Assembly (NCBI GenBank): GCA_963277665.1
Contig: OY728160.1
Coordinates: 44,438,605-44,502,604 of the forward strand
Direction of reading: 5' to 3'
Length of the DNA: 64,000 nt
Source of the DNA: Viscum album
Lineage: Eukaryota > Streptophyta > Magnoliopsida > Santalales > Viscaceae
Positions 37,116 to 49,350 of this stretch are shown here, one piece after another. The stretch's first letter is position 1. Each line of letters starts with the position of its first letter. Below the pieces are notes generated by a model. It had not been told where the DNA came from and ran no database searches. It saw only the letters and a list, made by a program, of their open reading frames with translations. Made by a program: the position numbers and the translations under genes.

Positions 37116-40100
37116 TGTAATGGCCCGGACCTCTCTGGTCCATTACTTTGTGAAATGTTGGTGTTGGAGGTGTTCCGGGAGGTCAAGGGGACTTATCCCC
37201 AACACTTTGCCAATTTTCTAGTTCTGTGAACAGTGTTTCCAGTTTTATGAATAGTAACAGATCAGTGAGACAGATCAGTTTCACGGATCGGTGAGACAGA
37301 TCAGTTTCACAGATCGGTGAGACAGATCAGTTTCACGGATCGGTGAGACAGATCAGTTTCACGGATCGGTGAGACAGATCAGTTTCACGGATCGGTGAGA
37401 CAGATCAGTTTCAAAGATCGGTGAGACAGATCAGTTTCACAGATCGGTTACACAGATCAGTTTCACAGATCGGTTTCACAGATCGGTTTCACAGATCGGT
37501 GAGACAGATCGGTGAGACAGATCGGTGAGAAAGATTGGTGAGACAGATCGGTGAGACAGATCGGTGAGACAGATCGGTGAGACAGATCGGTGAGACAGAT
37601 CGGTGTGACAGATCAGTTTCACAGATCGGTTTCACAGATCGGTGTGACAGATCAGTTTCACAGATCAGTTTCACAGATCGGTGAGACAGATCGGTGAGAC
37701 CGATCGGTGTGACAGATCAGTTTCACAAATCAGTTTCACAGATCGGTGTGACAGATCAGTTTCACAGATCAGTTTCATGTACAGTAACGGTGGGTGAACA
37801 GTGTTTCCAGACTCCTACAGTTTTGCCCCTTTCGACGTTTCCTTTGACGTAAAATACATTTAAAGCCTTATTTTAAGGGCTCATAAGGCCGTTTCAAATG
37901 CCATAAATCCTAATATTAATTATTCCTAAGGCTTGGAATGTTTTACTTGGTCAAACCGCGTGGGTTAATGCGATCCGTTTTTAATGGAGAATTAACCGGA
38001 TCTTAAACCGTCACCTCGTTAAATCTTAAAAAGGGATGAGATATCATTCTCCCTTGTTCCTTCCCTTTTGTTCTTAACTAAGAGGCGCTAGAACCTTTCA
38101 ATCCTTTCCTTAGGAGTTGCACAAACAACCCTTACTCCTAGGATCAGTCCCGCTCTGTTGGATGCAACCAAGCTGTGTCGATCTTTCTTCCACATAAGTT
38201 GTCGCGAGGGGAGGATCGTGACCTGCTGTGTGGATAAAGGACGTCAAGAACTCTTCGAAGTAGGGGATTCATGGCTTCTCTAATTATATATGTGCAATCG
38301 TAGAATTAGCATGATTTATTCCTTTGGATCACAATGAAATTGACCTAATTAAATACTTGAACCGGATTAAAAGAATTGGTTGATCGCATGCTGTTGCTTT
38401 ATACCGTGATAACGGTTTGCCTCATGTTTTCCTAGATATAGTGATATCTATGTTTTCTTTGATTTATTGTTCGTTCATGATTGAAATTGATAATGAACGT
38501 AAAGCCGGAATTAATTGTTGATTAATTGGCTAAAGATAAAGAGGCATGTAAATTAATCTGGTTGTTGTCGTTGTTGTAGTTGTTCTAATTTGAGGATAAT
38601 CAAATTAGGGAAGTAAGCATGGTTATTTAATTGTGATAGCTTACTGATTAGGTATCCATGATTGGAACCTACGAATAACAAATCTGTTAATTCAATATGG
38701 TTTAGAGAACATATTATGTGGGAATTTCAAAAAGGGTTCTGAGTTACCCTCTTGTTTGTTAAAGGGCCGAGAGCCCATTTTGTGATGTTTGTTTTCCTGC
38801 TGCTTGTGCTGTGATGTGAGCCTGGATGGTTGTTGTGATATGTGGAGGCATGGAGGCCTTATAGTTGTGGCATCGGATGATGCCTAGTGTGGCGAGATGC
38901 ATCGGTTTATGCATATGGGTGTCAGGGAGGACACCAGGGGTGATGGAATGGGACGGATGTGGTTGCTGGTTGCTTGTGGTTTTCTTGAATGTTAATCTGC
39001 TTTGCTTTTCCCCACTGCTCAAGGCAGCTGGTCTTGCTTACCCTCATTCTGAAGGAGGCGAAGACACGCGGGGTATGCCACGTGCTTTCCGTGTTTAGCC
39101 TCTCGATGGAGGATGGGTCTATGCTCTTTCTATAGGCGGCAAAGACTCGACGGGTAGTATATCTACTCACCGTGTTGAGCCTCCTTTGTGTTTAGAAGCA
39201 TAGGATGTTTTCTAGAATGCCTGGGAATGTGGAAAAGTATTTCTGTATTGAATGTTTGATTAAATGGTGAAAATCCACGGGGATGGAGATGCTAGAATTT
39301 AAAGGTGATGTGAATCTTAAAAAGGAGCAGTTGTATTGAAAGTGACGCCATTTCAGTTAAATGGGGAATTGTTCAATCTTAATTAATGCTTAAAGAATTA
39401 ACTAATGTACAGTGGAACTGATAAATGAGAATGGAGTAATCTAATAAAGCTCTTCAATTGGTTGTGTGCTTATAGGATACCTAGTCTTAGAAGTAGCAGC
39501 CTGGAGTCTGAGAGACGTTAGCTGCAGTTGTATCTATGACTAGGTAATGCCCATAGTGTGGATGTGAGTTACTTATATATTCTGTACTTTTTGTGTTTCT
39601 ATACGCTACTCCACCCTGTCGGTAAGGGCAACTGACACCCCGGGGATTCTGAGCCCTGGGGGGGGGGGTGTTTTCCCCAACATTCTGATGGGAGGTTGAA
39701 TGGCTGACTACCCCCTTTGGCCCCGCTCTCTTCTCTTGGTAGATCTAGTGCTGGTAGGCACAGTGGTTAGTTTTACCCATATATGTGTGTAGAGGGCTGT
39801 AATGGCTTGTGGTTATTTCACACACATATATTCTGGATATAGTATCCTATGGACTACTATAGGTGTAACGTGTACAGGCTGTGATGGCTTGAGGATCCTT
39901 ACTCGGTGTATGGGCTGTAATGGCTTCAGGTATAATACCCGACGTATGATACACGTTATGCGAGCTGTGGTGGCTCCCGGAAACTACCTGGTTACTTTTG
40001 GTTGTGAGGATTGTGTGGAGCTTAGCCCAGGTGTCTGCGGGCAAGCCTATGTGGTGCACGTGGTGCAGATTGTGGAGCTTGACCCATGTTGATACGGGCA

Positions 40101-40877
40101 AGCCTTTGGAGAGAGATGCACAGGACGTATGTCGTTGGGGCAAAGCGGCAAACCAGTGGGGAAGTAGTAGCGGGGTACCCTTGACATTCTTTACTATATG
40201 CTATATTCTTGTATGTGTTACTTGGTGAGAGTAGCCATGGTGAGGTTGGGAACATAGTATACCTGTTTAGGTGACGAGTTAGTTTCACTTGTTGTTCACT
40301 GGGCTTTAGCATGCTTTCTTTACTTTTGCACGAGAGTCTTGGGGAGGATCCTACTGAGTATACTGTTATACTCACCCTATGTACATATAAACTGTTTTTC
40401 AGGTCACTTGGAGCAGGTTGGAGATCAAGCTGGTTACTACTAGCTTGCGGTTGGAGGAGGAGCTGTTCGGGCTTGTGGTCGCTGTCGTTTTACTTTCTTT
40501 TGGGTACTTTTAGTTTCCCCTTTCAGTTGTAGTACTTTTGCATGACATTTCATATATGTACTTGGGTTTCTTTTACATTTCAGTTATGAGTTGGAGTTGG
40601 TTGGATTCTATTCTATCTCTCTCTTCTGCATGTGTTCTCTTAGAGGGTAATGCCTCCCATTTGTGTGTGTATTATACCCTCAGTGCTAGTCGCCAACCCG
40701 GGGCCTACTGGAGGCGGGACTCGGGGGTCATTATCTCCCTTTTCACATTGCCGGCCCAGGAGGGGTACACTTTGTGGGGAGGGGGTCGTGACAAGGAGGA
40801 TATGGAATGCCCCTCGGGACATGTTGCGGAGAAACTTGGGTGATTGGTTCACAGTTGACTCGGACTGGTTCATAACA
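37116..40877 (+). repeat. Tekay LTR (3762 bp)
   Basis: It starts TGTAATGGCCCGG after the PPT region and ends GGTTCATAACA three bases before a primer-binding site, so it is bounded by element signals on both sides. It is GC-richer than the flanks. It contains a 520-bp array of 13-bp units in U3, a possible TATA-like TTAAATCTTAAAAAGGG near 38020-38036, a G11 run (39658-39668), and degenerate local repeats at 39793-39975 (GGGCTGTAATGGCT, four times) and 40010-40110 (GGAGCTT...GGGCAAGCC, twice). The last about 130 bases align with the end of the A-type LTR (30640-30771). Confidence 0.75.
37258..37777 (+). repeat. forty 13-bp tandem units in Tekay LTR U3
   Basis: 520 bases are almost entirely built of two 13-base units, AGATCGGTGAGAC and AGATCAGTTTCAC, with point variants. 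Up to about 37470 they mostly alternate as 26-bp pairs. About 37495-37605 is nearly all the GTGAGAC type, and the rest is mixed. Adjacent GTGAGAC and GTTTCAC can pair with one G-U wobble around AGATCA. The array lies about 140 bases inside the LTR, upstream of the likely promoter, and is flanked by 15-bp direct repeats GAACAGTGTTTCCAG (37228 and 37796). Confidence 0.93.
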
Positions 40878-40880
40878 AAA

Positions 40881-40894
40881 TGGTATCATAAGAG
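40881..40894 (+). promoter_or_regulatory. primer-binding site after the Tekay LTR
   Basis: TGGTATCATAAGAG starts three bases after the LTR end. Its first eight bases match the initiator-Met-tRNA PBS TGGTATCAGAGC exactly. Confidence 0.7.
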
Positions 40895-43667
40895 ATTGGA
40901 TCTTAGAGAACATTTCGTTGTTAGGGCGGCCTTATTATTTGGGGGATGTCAAGTTAGATGGAGTATGATTTTTAGGACTTGATGGGTAGGTTCAGGAATA
41001 GTATCACAAAATCATTCTTGTTTTAATCCTCAGTAATATATGGGAAATCTATTTTTATTAGTTTCTTTGGCTCATTTGGATTGTTTGGTTATTATGATAC
41101 ATCAAGGGTAGTTTTTCTAATTGCCTATGTGATCTCAATGGTCTTGGAATGCCATATTGATCCAAGGCATGGTCCTAAGAAGGCTCTCCATGATGGTGTT
41201 TTTTTTGACTTATGGCTACTAACCAAATGGTCAAGTCACCCACCGACTCAACTTACCTTTTGTGGGTTTCATAGAACTTTCCTGAATTCTAAATTTCATT
41301 TCAAAAATCCTTTTCTGATAATTGTATAAGTAGGTTATCAATTCTTAATATAATATTTTTTTGGGTTATTGGGGTTTTTAATAAATATTTGGGAGAAAGT
41401 GGAATGATTTAATAGGATCAAATTTCCTTAATCTAAACAAATAAATTATTGAAATAAAAGGTTTGGAAGGCATGGATTTTTTTAATATGATTCCAATTTT
41501 TATCTAAAATTGGATGTTTTGGGATATTGAAGAGTGTTTGAATGTGATGGATTGGTTTTTGGAATTGGTTTTTAGTGGTTGGTGTTTTTTAAAAAGGTTT
41601 TTTCCCTTTATGGATATTAGATTAAAAAACGAGACATTGATGAAAATTTTAAAATGGGAAAGGGTTGTTGGAATTGAATTTTTTTGGTAGTGTATTAAAA
41701 TTAAAAAAGGGTTCTAAATAAAATTATTCTCGAAAAAGTGTGGTTTTTTGAGATGCTGAAAATATTTTGAGTAAAGGGAGAGGATTTTTATGAAAACATA
41801 TAATGTTTCTTTTTCATGTTTGGTTAAATGGTTTGTTGTGTGGAAATATAAATATTTTTTTTAATTGGTGGTTAGTGTGTACATTGAAGGTACAAGATTT
41901 TTTAAGTGGTTTGAATTTTTTGTCTTGTAAAATTAGGATGTTTGATTAAGAAATTAGGTTTTTCATGGGTGATCAGATGCATGGTTTTGTATAGATAGAT
42001 TGATGTATGCCTAGTACAGAATAGTGGTTGGGTTCTCAGGTGGCATGGGAATGTTCATTTGAGTGAGAAATGATGAAACACCATTAGATAATGTGAAAAT
42101 CAACTAATTTAGTTTTTTTAATTTTTTTTAAGATTTTTTTTGAGATTTGGTAAACTGATTTTTATGTGGGTTTATTTTTCATGTTTTAGAAGTTTTATTT
42201 GTTTGTGTATGCTTCCTCATGAGATGAATGTAATACTCGTGGTGTGTCATGAGATGGGATGTTTTTGGTGTCTCAGTTTTGGTGTAATGTTCAATGGATT
42301 TATAAGGATTTTTTAGATGTTGTGATGTGGCTATAGATGGATCTCCATTGGCAGGAATTCATGTTGATCAACAAAAGGATTTTGTAAAATCATTATATCC
42401 CTCTATTCAGATGATTCATCAACACATTTGATTTAATAAAAAGATGTTTAAGTTTTATTTAATGTGTTTCTATGTTGTGATAAATTTTTTTGATATAGCA
42501 GTTGTGTTTGGTGATGTTGATGTGTTTCACCGTATTTCTTGTCTCTTCTGCTCTATATTTGGAGTTAGAGGGAATGATTCTATGTATCTAGGATTTCATA
42601 TATAGATGAAGGTGTATTGTTGAGAAAGTGATTTTCGTGGGGTGTTGTGATCCTTAACTCCTAGATATGGAACAATAGAAGCTTCAAACATTAGGGCTCC
42701 AACAACATGCAATAGAGTGAATCATTTCACATAGTTAGAAAATCACTAGAGGTCTGTAGAGCTTGACTAAGATCATGTCCTCACTGATATGTTAATTTAG
42801 TTTCAATATTTTTATTGGGGTTTCTCATCACTGTGATTTTATTTTATTCACAAAGAGCACGATGGACTTACCCATCACATAATGTCTATGATCATTCCTT
42901 CTCAGTTGTGGGTTTCTTCTCAGTGTCCCTTTGTAGACGACAAATTTTAATCGGGTGCGATCATGGTTTTAACTGTTCATAGGTGGAGAGTGTTGTGTGG
43001 TTCTTGTATTTATTTTTTCATTTTTTAGGCCAAATATTTGGGTCCCCTTTCCTCCCTGCACTGATTGGTGGGGTTTGGATCTGTGCTGAAACTATTCTCC
43101 CAATTATTGTCCCCTCCATTCGGATTGGGTGGTTTAAATTTACATGTTGTAATGCTCATAACTAGGGTTTTTAGGTTTTTGTGGAAGAGTTTTTGTGGGT
43201 CTCTTTCGATGAGGCCCGATTCTTGATTATGTGGATTTTTTGTCATTTCTAGTTGGTCTCTAATTGTGTGGAGACCCACTACGGGACTTGAATCTCATTC
43301 CATTAATGATTTATTAGAAGGTAGATGCAATTTAAGGGTGTGGAGACCATTCTGGACTCCTCCTAAGTCCTTGTATTTTGTGAGAGGACATTGTTTTGGT
43401 GATCATTCAGTTCATTGGAAGAAGGCCCAACAATCTGGTTCATGGTTTGGTTGTGGGGGTGGTGGCTTAATCTTTTGGTTGATTCCCAGGAAGTGGCTAT
43501 GAATTGATGATTTTTTTGACAAGAGGATAAAGTTACATTATTGTTTGATGATATTCCCTTAGCTTGAGAGGCTTTACTATGTTGATAAAGAATCCATTGG
43601 TTTTTATCTTTTAGTTGGAATGTTTTATGGAATTCTTGAGGTGTAAAGATTTAATGGCGGAGAGAAT
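40895..43667 (+). mobile_element. second A-type non-coding leader/interior
   Basis: It aligns with 30788-35120 minus the inserted retroposon, at roughly 70% identity by eye. It runs from TTGGATCTTAG after the PBS to a purine tract GGCGGAGAGAAT (43656-43667) directly before the LTR start TGTCCCACCCGGG. No coding frame longer than about 80 codons was found and none has known motifs. It is attached to the Tekay LTR on its left and to an A-type LTR on its right. Confidence 0.65.
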
Positions 43668-45289
43668 TGTCCCACCCGGGTTTCATGTAGTTGTTTTTAT
43701 CAAGTTTGTTAAAAATATGTATCATTTTTTTGGTATTTGGGAGAGATGAATAATGATTTTTGATGTTTAAGGTATGTCTAAACATCCTAATGTGGGTTCC
43801 ACAAATCTTGTTTGGAGGTTTTTAGAGAAAAAGGGGTTACATCTAGATTTACCCCAAACTATGATGTAATTTCATTATTTACAAAAAACAATTATTCTTT
43901 TATAACTCTATTTTTTATAAAAAACATATCCCATTATACTTCCCACATGGCTTCACTGGACCTATTAAAACCACCATATCAACTTGGACCCCTTATTAAC
44001 TCATAATCACGGTGGATTTGGGTCATTTATTCAGGTATTGGGCTTGCTCTTGGGCCCATTTACTGTTTGAAAAATATATATTATTTCTTATATATTTTAT
44101 TCATTTTTAATCATTATTCTATAATTCCACCTCCCAAATGAATCTATAACTGTTTGATATAGTCTGGATCATCCCATTATTTCTTAGTTTTTGGACTCTT
44201 TTGGGGAGATTTCTCACCAATGGAATGTGGTTCTTCTAAATTTCATCATCAAATCATTCTATTTTCTCTTCACTCATCATTCCACTTTCAAATTTTTCAT
44301 GGATTTTTCTTAACCACTGGCCATTATCGATCTATGGTTCTGTTTTTTTCATCAATTTTTATTTGGATTTTTTAGGACTGGTCTTCATATATATAGGGTG
44401 TTGAAACCCGCAACATGTGTTATTGGGTGTACATTTCCATTCCACCAAGGAATTGATATAGGTTCCTCATTTCACTTGTACTTTTTATTTAATATTCATA
44501 TTTCGTGTGGTTTTTTCATGCCAGACTATCATAACCACATAGCCAAGGCCTCGTGCCAAGACTACAAATAAGATTTTGTCAAGGCCTTGTGCCAAGACAC
44601 TAGTTTGTCTCATGAGACCTACCGATGCATCGAGGAGCTATAGCGGGCTCCACCCGTCACATATTAAGTCCAATGCATTCCCATATGAAAAGGTTTAAAC
44701 ATAACATAAACATTCGTATTAAAACTAGCATACGAAATGTCAATACTTTCACTATAAACTATGAATGGTATAAAAATAGCACATCCACAGTCAAACATAT
44801 CACAAAACCTTCAATACAATATAGAAGTTTTGTATCATAATAAATCAACTTCAAATAATCTTAAAATCCATCAAAGGATGTTGACATAGATGAAATCAAA
44901 ATTCTTTTTAAAGAAATATCTCCTTTTATTTTGAAATCATTTAAGATCTATATAAAATAAAAAATTTTCTTTGAAAATATTCTTATAATCTTGTAAGGGA
45001 AGCTTTGAAGATTTTATAACGGCGGAAAATAGCCGCACCCTCCGTATAAGTTAAAAAAACATTCTTACCTTAATTCTGTCGAAAAGGTTAAAAAGGACCT
45101 TGTTTTGAAAACGACAGAAAGATTCCTTTATAAACCTCTTATAAAAGTCAAACAAGGGTATAAATGACTTTAACCTATATTCTTGTAAATAATAAATATG
45201 TTTTGAAATACATTTCGAAGAAACATGGATGTGGATGATAAAGAAATCCCAGTAGATTATTACGTATAAACAACCTCGGATAATGAAGA

Positions 45290-45695
45290 GATTGTGAAAT
45301 AACCCTTACCAATTTGGTAACTTATGAAACATACAACCCATGAAAGAGGTATCATAAAATGAATATGTAAATACTCATAAATTAGAGTGTATTACACAAA
45401 GAATATAATTATGGGCAGTACATACACCACACAAAAGGTGATGGTGGAAATATGGCATGAATCTCACGGAAATAAGGAGTGAGATGAAAACCCCTTACCA
45501 CATTAATCAACTGAGTCGTATGGCCAAAAGTTAATAACCACCAAATTATTTACAGAATAACATGAATATAAATAGGATCATGATAATATATATCAAATGG
45601 CAGTACACAATACACCACTTTCAATAATTTAGTGGCGAACAATAGAAATCTCACGGAATTGAAAGTGAGATAAGAAAATCCCTTACCTTGTAATT
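45290..45695 (-). repeat. 189-bp tandem units in L3 left LTR
   Basis: CCCTTACC at 45303, 45492 and 45680 (spacing 189 and 188). Perfect hairpin arms ATCTCAC/GTGAGAT occur at 45461-45485 and 45648-45671. GGCAGTACA...ACACCAC is shared inside consecutive units. Confidence 0.75.
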
Positions 45696-46013
45696 TTCCT
45701 TGGTTGGGGTAGGTTAACCTCCTGTATAATGGTTAAATAATTGTTATTAAATTATACAAGAATCATATATATTAATATGATATCATATATGATCTTTTAA
45801 CATTGATTTGTTAATAATATCTTAGAATTATCGTTGTTTCGGGTGTTAACTTACTTGTTTTCTTTTATATGTTTTGTTACGTAAGACATGTTTGTAAAGG
45901 ATAGGTTTTATATTATTCATATCCAGAATGATATCAAGTCCTTAAACATAATCTTTTAAATCATCAAATGATAATTATACTTGAATGGATACAATGGAGA
46001 ATGAATCTCATCG

Positions 46014-46051
46014 CGTTCGTGGAGACGGTAGTCCGTACGTACGCACGAGCG
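46014..46051 (-). promoter_or_regulatory. leader hairpin 1, L3 left LTR
   Basis: Arms CGTTCGT/ACGAGCG pair with one wobble. The core is GGAGACGGTAGTCCGT followed by the palindrome CGTACGTACG. It lies about 527 bases downstream of the TATA box in element sense. Confidence 0.65.
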
Positions 46052-46204
46052 ACAATATCATTCTTTTGATATTAAAATAATATATAATGGATGGTATATC
46101 ATATATACAGAATCCTTAACATGTTATATTTATTATTTACATGAGTTACACATCATTATTATACCCATCCAAATAATATTATATTGAATAACAATTACAC
46201 CACG

Positions 46205-46236
46205 ACATGGAGACGGTAAGCCGTACATACGCACGT
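46205..46236 (-). promoter_or_regulatory. leader hairpin 2, L3 left LTR
   Basis: Second copy of the GGAGACGGTAAGCCGT core with outer arms ACATG/CACGT. The palindrome carries one change (CGTACATACG). Confidence 0.6.
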
Positions 46237-46577
46237 ATGGTGACATGTTATTCAAAGGGTGGATAGAATACTGAATATGGTTGTACCATATTTATAATAA
46301 CATCACAGTATATATATGATACTGGATTTATTATTTTAGAATGGTAACAACAAAGGAAGAAGAAGTGGAAGAAGAAATGAACTTAGAAAAGGGTGGTGAA
46401 ATCATTACCTCTTCTTCGGGTTCTTCCTTTTGATTTGATCAAAAGGGCTCCTTAGGTTGGCTTTCTGATCAAAATAATTCCTCTAGGTTGTAGTGAGGGA
46501 CGTTGGGAGAGTATTTGGACAGATTTTGTCCGAACCAAAAGGCTTTTAAGGTGTGAAGAAATGGGAAGGAGGAGTTC

Positions 46578-46586
46578 CCTTTTATA
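46578..46586 (-). promoter_or_regulatory. TATA box of L3 left LTR
   Basis: The minus strand reads CCCTCTTATAAAAGGGAAC, at the position equivalent to the L2 TATA box. Confidence 0.75.
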
Positions 46587-48470
46587 AGAGGGGTGAGGGG
46601 CACCTTTGGAAAAGCTAGAGATATTAGTTTATAATAAATTCATAATCGGTTTCCAATGGCTCCAAAGTTGACTATTCAAAGTTTAAGGTGGGTATGGGTC
46701 GAAAAAAACTCAACCAATAGAATTTAGACAGGTTTGGGTACTTATATTAACCTTATCTTTAAGTATTAACTTTAAGTTAATTAGTTTCACTTTTACAATG
46801 TCTCTTTGTATTTTTATATAATATGGTTAATAAACTTACTATATACATCCAAGCGACCCCCAAGTGGTCCATTAATGATGAACCTATCATGATATAAGTC
46901 TCTTGGCCGAACCTTAGATTTTTAGGAATTTAATATCAATTAATAATATAATATTTTTTTTAAGAAATCTTTTATGTCAATTTTGACACTATTCAATAGT
47001 TGATTTTTGTGAAACTCATAACAGATTGATTACTTCGAAAAAAGTCAATTAAATCAATCCTAATATATCATATTATCCTATAAAATTAGTTTAATTCATT
47101 AAAAGTTTCATATTATATTTATTTGGGTATTTATAATATCAATTATTTTAATTTTTCACTATTATAGTAATTACTGCATCATCATTGTGTCATAAATAAA
47201 TTAAATTATTTAATGTCTAAAAATTATAAATAAAATATCATTATGTAGGAAATCTTTTTATATTTCTAATGAATATTTATAATCTAAAATCCAACATATA
47301 TAACCCTATGTAACAATTGTTTTTCTAAAAGATATATGCTTGTGTCATTTTTGTATTCATTTTAACTTAATTAAAATAAAGTGTCATTATCACTTACAAG
47401 TGGATCCATGGGGTCCCAAAATCGACCCAAAGATTCCCATGGTCGACCATGTATCAACCAATAGGGTTAAGACACGTTTTAGGGTAATTTAGTATTATTA
47501 TAATATTATTTTTTAACCCTTATTTACCGGATTTACCCTTAACCATGGTAAATAAAATATCTACCGCAGTAATTATTCAAAATGTCTAAAAATAAAAGTT
47601 ACCTATTTACACAATTTGAACATCATGATTCCAAATATGGAATCCATTTTCCTAAATTCAAAACACAGAAGTGGCAGAAATTAATTTAAAATTAATTCCC
47701 GTTGTCAAAACAAAAAGCGTGTTTTTAAGAGATAATAACTATCAAAAGATTGACACTTGTTTATGTTCGATTTAATTGTAAAATTATGTCCAATGACCAA
47801 CATTATATTAAATGGTAAAAATATATTCTATATATAATTTAAAACTACTAAAATTCATAATTTATCACTATTAATTATTTTGATTAAAAAAGTTGTTTTT
47901 AATTAAAATTTAGTAATTTTCACTATTCATCAAAATATGAAAGTTATCCGAAAAGTACCAAAATTTCACCTTAGGCTAAATTAGATATTCCGAATCCAAA
48001 AATGAAGTCTATTTTGAAATATAAAATATATATGATTTCAAAAAGTAGGTATTACTATTCACAACGGCTAGTTTAATTAGTTGTGGTGTGTGTTAGAACT
48101 CGAGGTTGCGTACAACACACGCTATCGCATTATTCGAAGAAAGCGTACCGTGGAAGCTTGGGATGTTTAGTTTTCCATTTAGTCAAAAAGTTTAAAATAT
48201 TGTATTTAAAAAGGGTTCACTATTAAAATTTGATAAAAGTGAAATACTGAAAATGAATTTGTTCTTGCATTATATCTAAGAAACTCATTATATGGATTCT
48301 AAAATTATAAGGATTATATAAAGTTTAAAATTTAGATAATACTATTCATAACCTCTTTTGAATGGATTTTTTTTGTAAGTCCTGGTGTGATTGAACTCGG
48401 TGTTGCGTGTAGTGCAAGTTATTGAATTATTTTGAAGAAATAACACATTATGAATTCTTGGGGTGTTACA

Positions 48471-48505
48471 TTCTCCCCTCCTTCAATAAATTGCGTCCTC
48501 GCAAT
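48471..48505 (-). promoter_or_regulatory. L3 polypurine tract and CGAGGACG motif
   Basis: In element sense GAAGGAGGGGAGAA abuts the LTR start TGTAACACCCC. ATTGCGAGGACGCAAT lies a few bases upstream. Confidence 0.88.
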
Positions 48506-49350
48506 TTGAAATTGTTCTTCGAAAATAAAATGTTGAAAGTAGATAATATATTTGTGGGAAAACCCACATCGGAAATTGGGTTACTAAAATTTAGTCTTAA
48601 TATGAGGAAAAGAGAAATCAAAGGGTCACCACCAAATTATGATCTCGATTAAGAGAACATTGGTGGAAATTAGAGACATATAATTGGAGGAAAAACGTAA
48701 ATATTTATAGGTAGTGATTGAGGTCATCAATCACAAACAAGTGTAAAATTTAGGTCCTTAAATTCATCAATCTATGATGATTTGAAATACCATCGGTTCA
48801 ACAAAACATAGGGTATTAGGATAACACATTTTTGACGTTTCAAAATATCTTAGTTGAAATCCCACATCGAAAAATGAATTAATGAGGCCTCTATTTATAA
48901 TAAAGAGTCGAAAGTATGAAGATTACCGAAAATAACACATACTAGGGTTCCATGTAGGAAAATATGGATATGGAAGAAAAATCTTACCATCAATTATCCG
49001 ATGGAGAGTGGTAGAGAACATGGCTATGAAAAGGCCAACAATCCCAAAGCCATAAATTAGTGATGATTTAAGGTACCATCTAGGAAAACATTTTTGTTCT
49101 AAGTTGCTTTTCTTAATGTTGAGGAATTTATTTATGAGATTGGCTAAGATCATAAGGAGATATACTTACTTTATAATTAGAGTTTTATCCATTAATAAAT
49201 TTTTACCACAAACTCATCATTCACTCTAAAAGATAATAGAATGTAAAAAATTCTATTTACACTATTCGTATAGGGTTCCAAAATAAAAGAATTTATAATT
49301 AATCTACAAGATCTTTTAATAAAAACTACATTATTTAATCCAGGACATCT
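48506..49350. other. L3 non-coding interior next to the PPT
   Basis: No gene. It aligns in blocks with 22451-23380 of L2. The plus frame 48422-48652 runs across the LTR boundary and is spurious. Confidence 0.6.

Larger units (their letters stand above)
44518..48470 (-). repeat. L3 3' LTR (left copy, truncated)
   Basis: Collinear with 51523-55476. It begins abruptly at ATGCCAGACTATC within A-type sequence and ends GGGGTGTTACA next to the PPT. Confidence 0.88.

Noticed and set aside
37489..37674. Minus-strand 61-codon frame with a 13-residue repeat
   Set aside because: It is a direct product of the 13-bp tandem repeat (three units equal 39 bases, 13 codons) and has no start context or homology.
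37258..37777. Possible CRISPR-like array
   Set aside because: The units are contiguous 13-mers without spacers, inside a plant LTR.
39793..40143. Overlapping frames on both strands of the Tekay LTR (for example 39802-40092, 39847-40143, 40022-40375)
   Set aside because: They arise in degenerate GC-richer tandem sequence with frames open on both strands; nothing coding-like in composition or homology.
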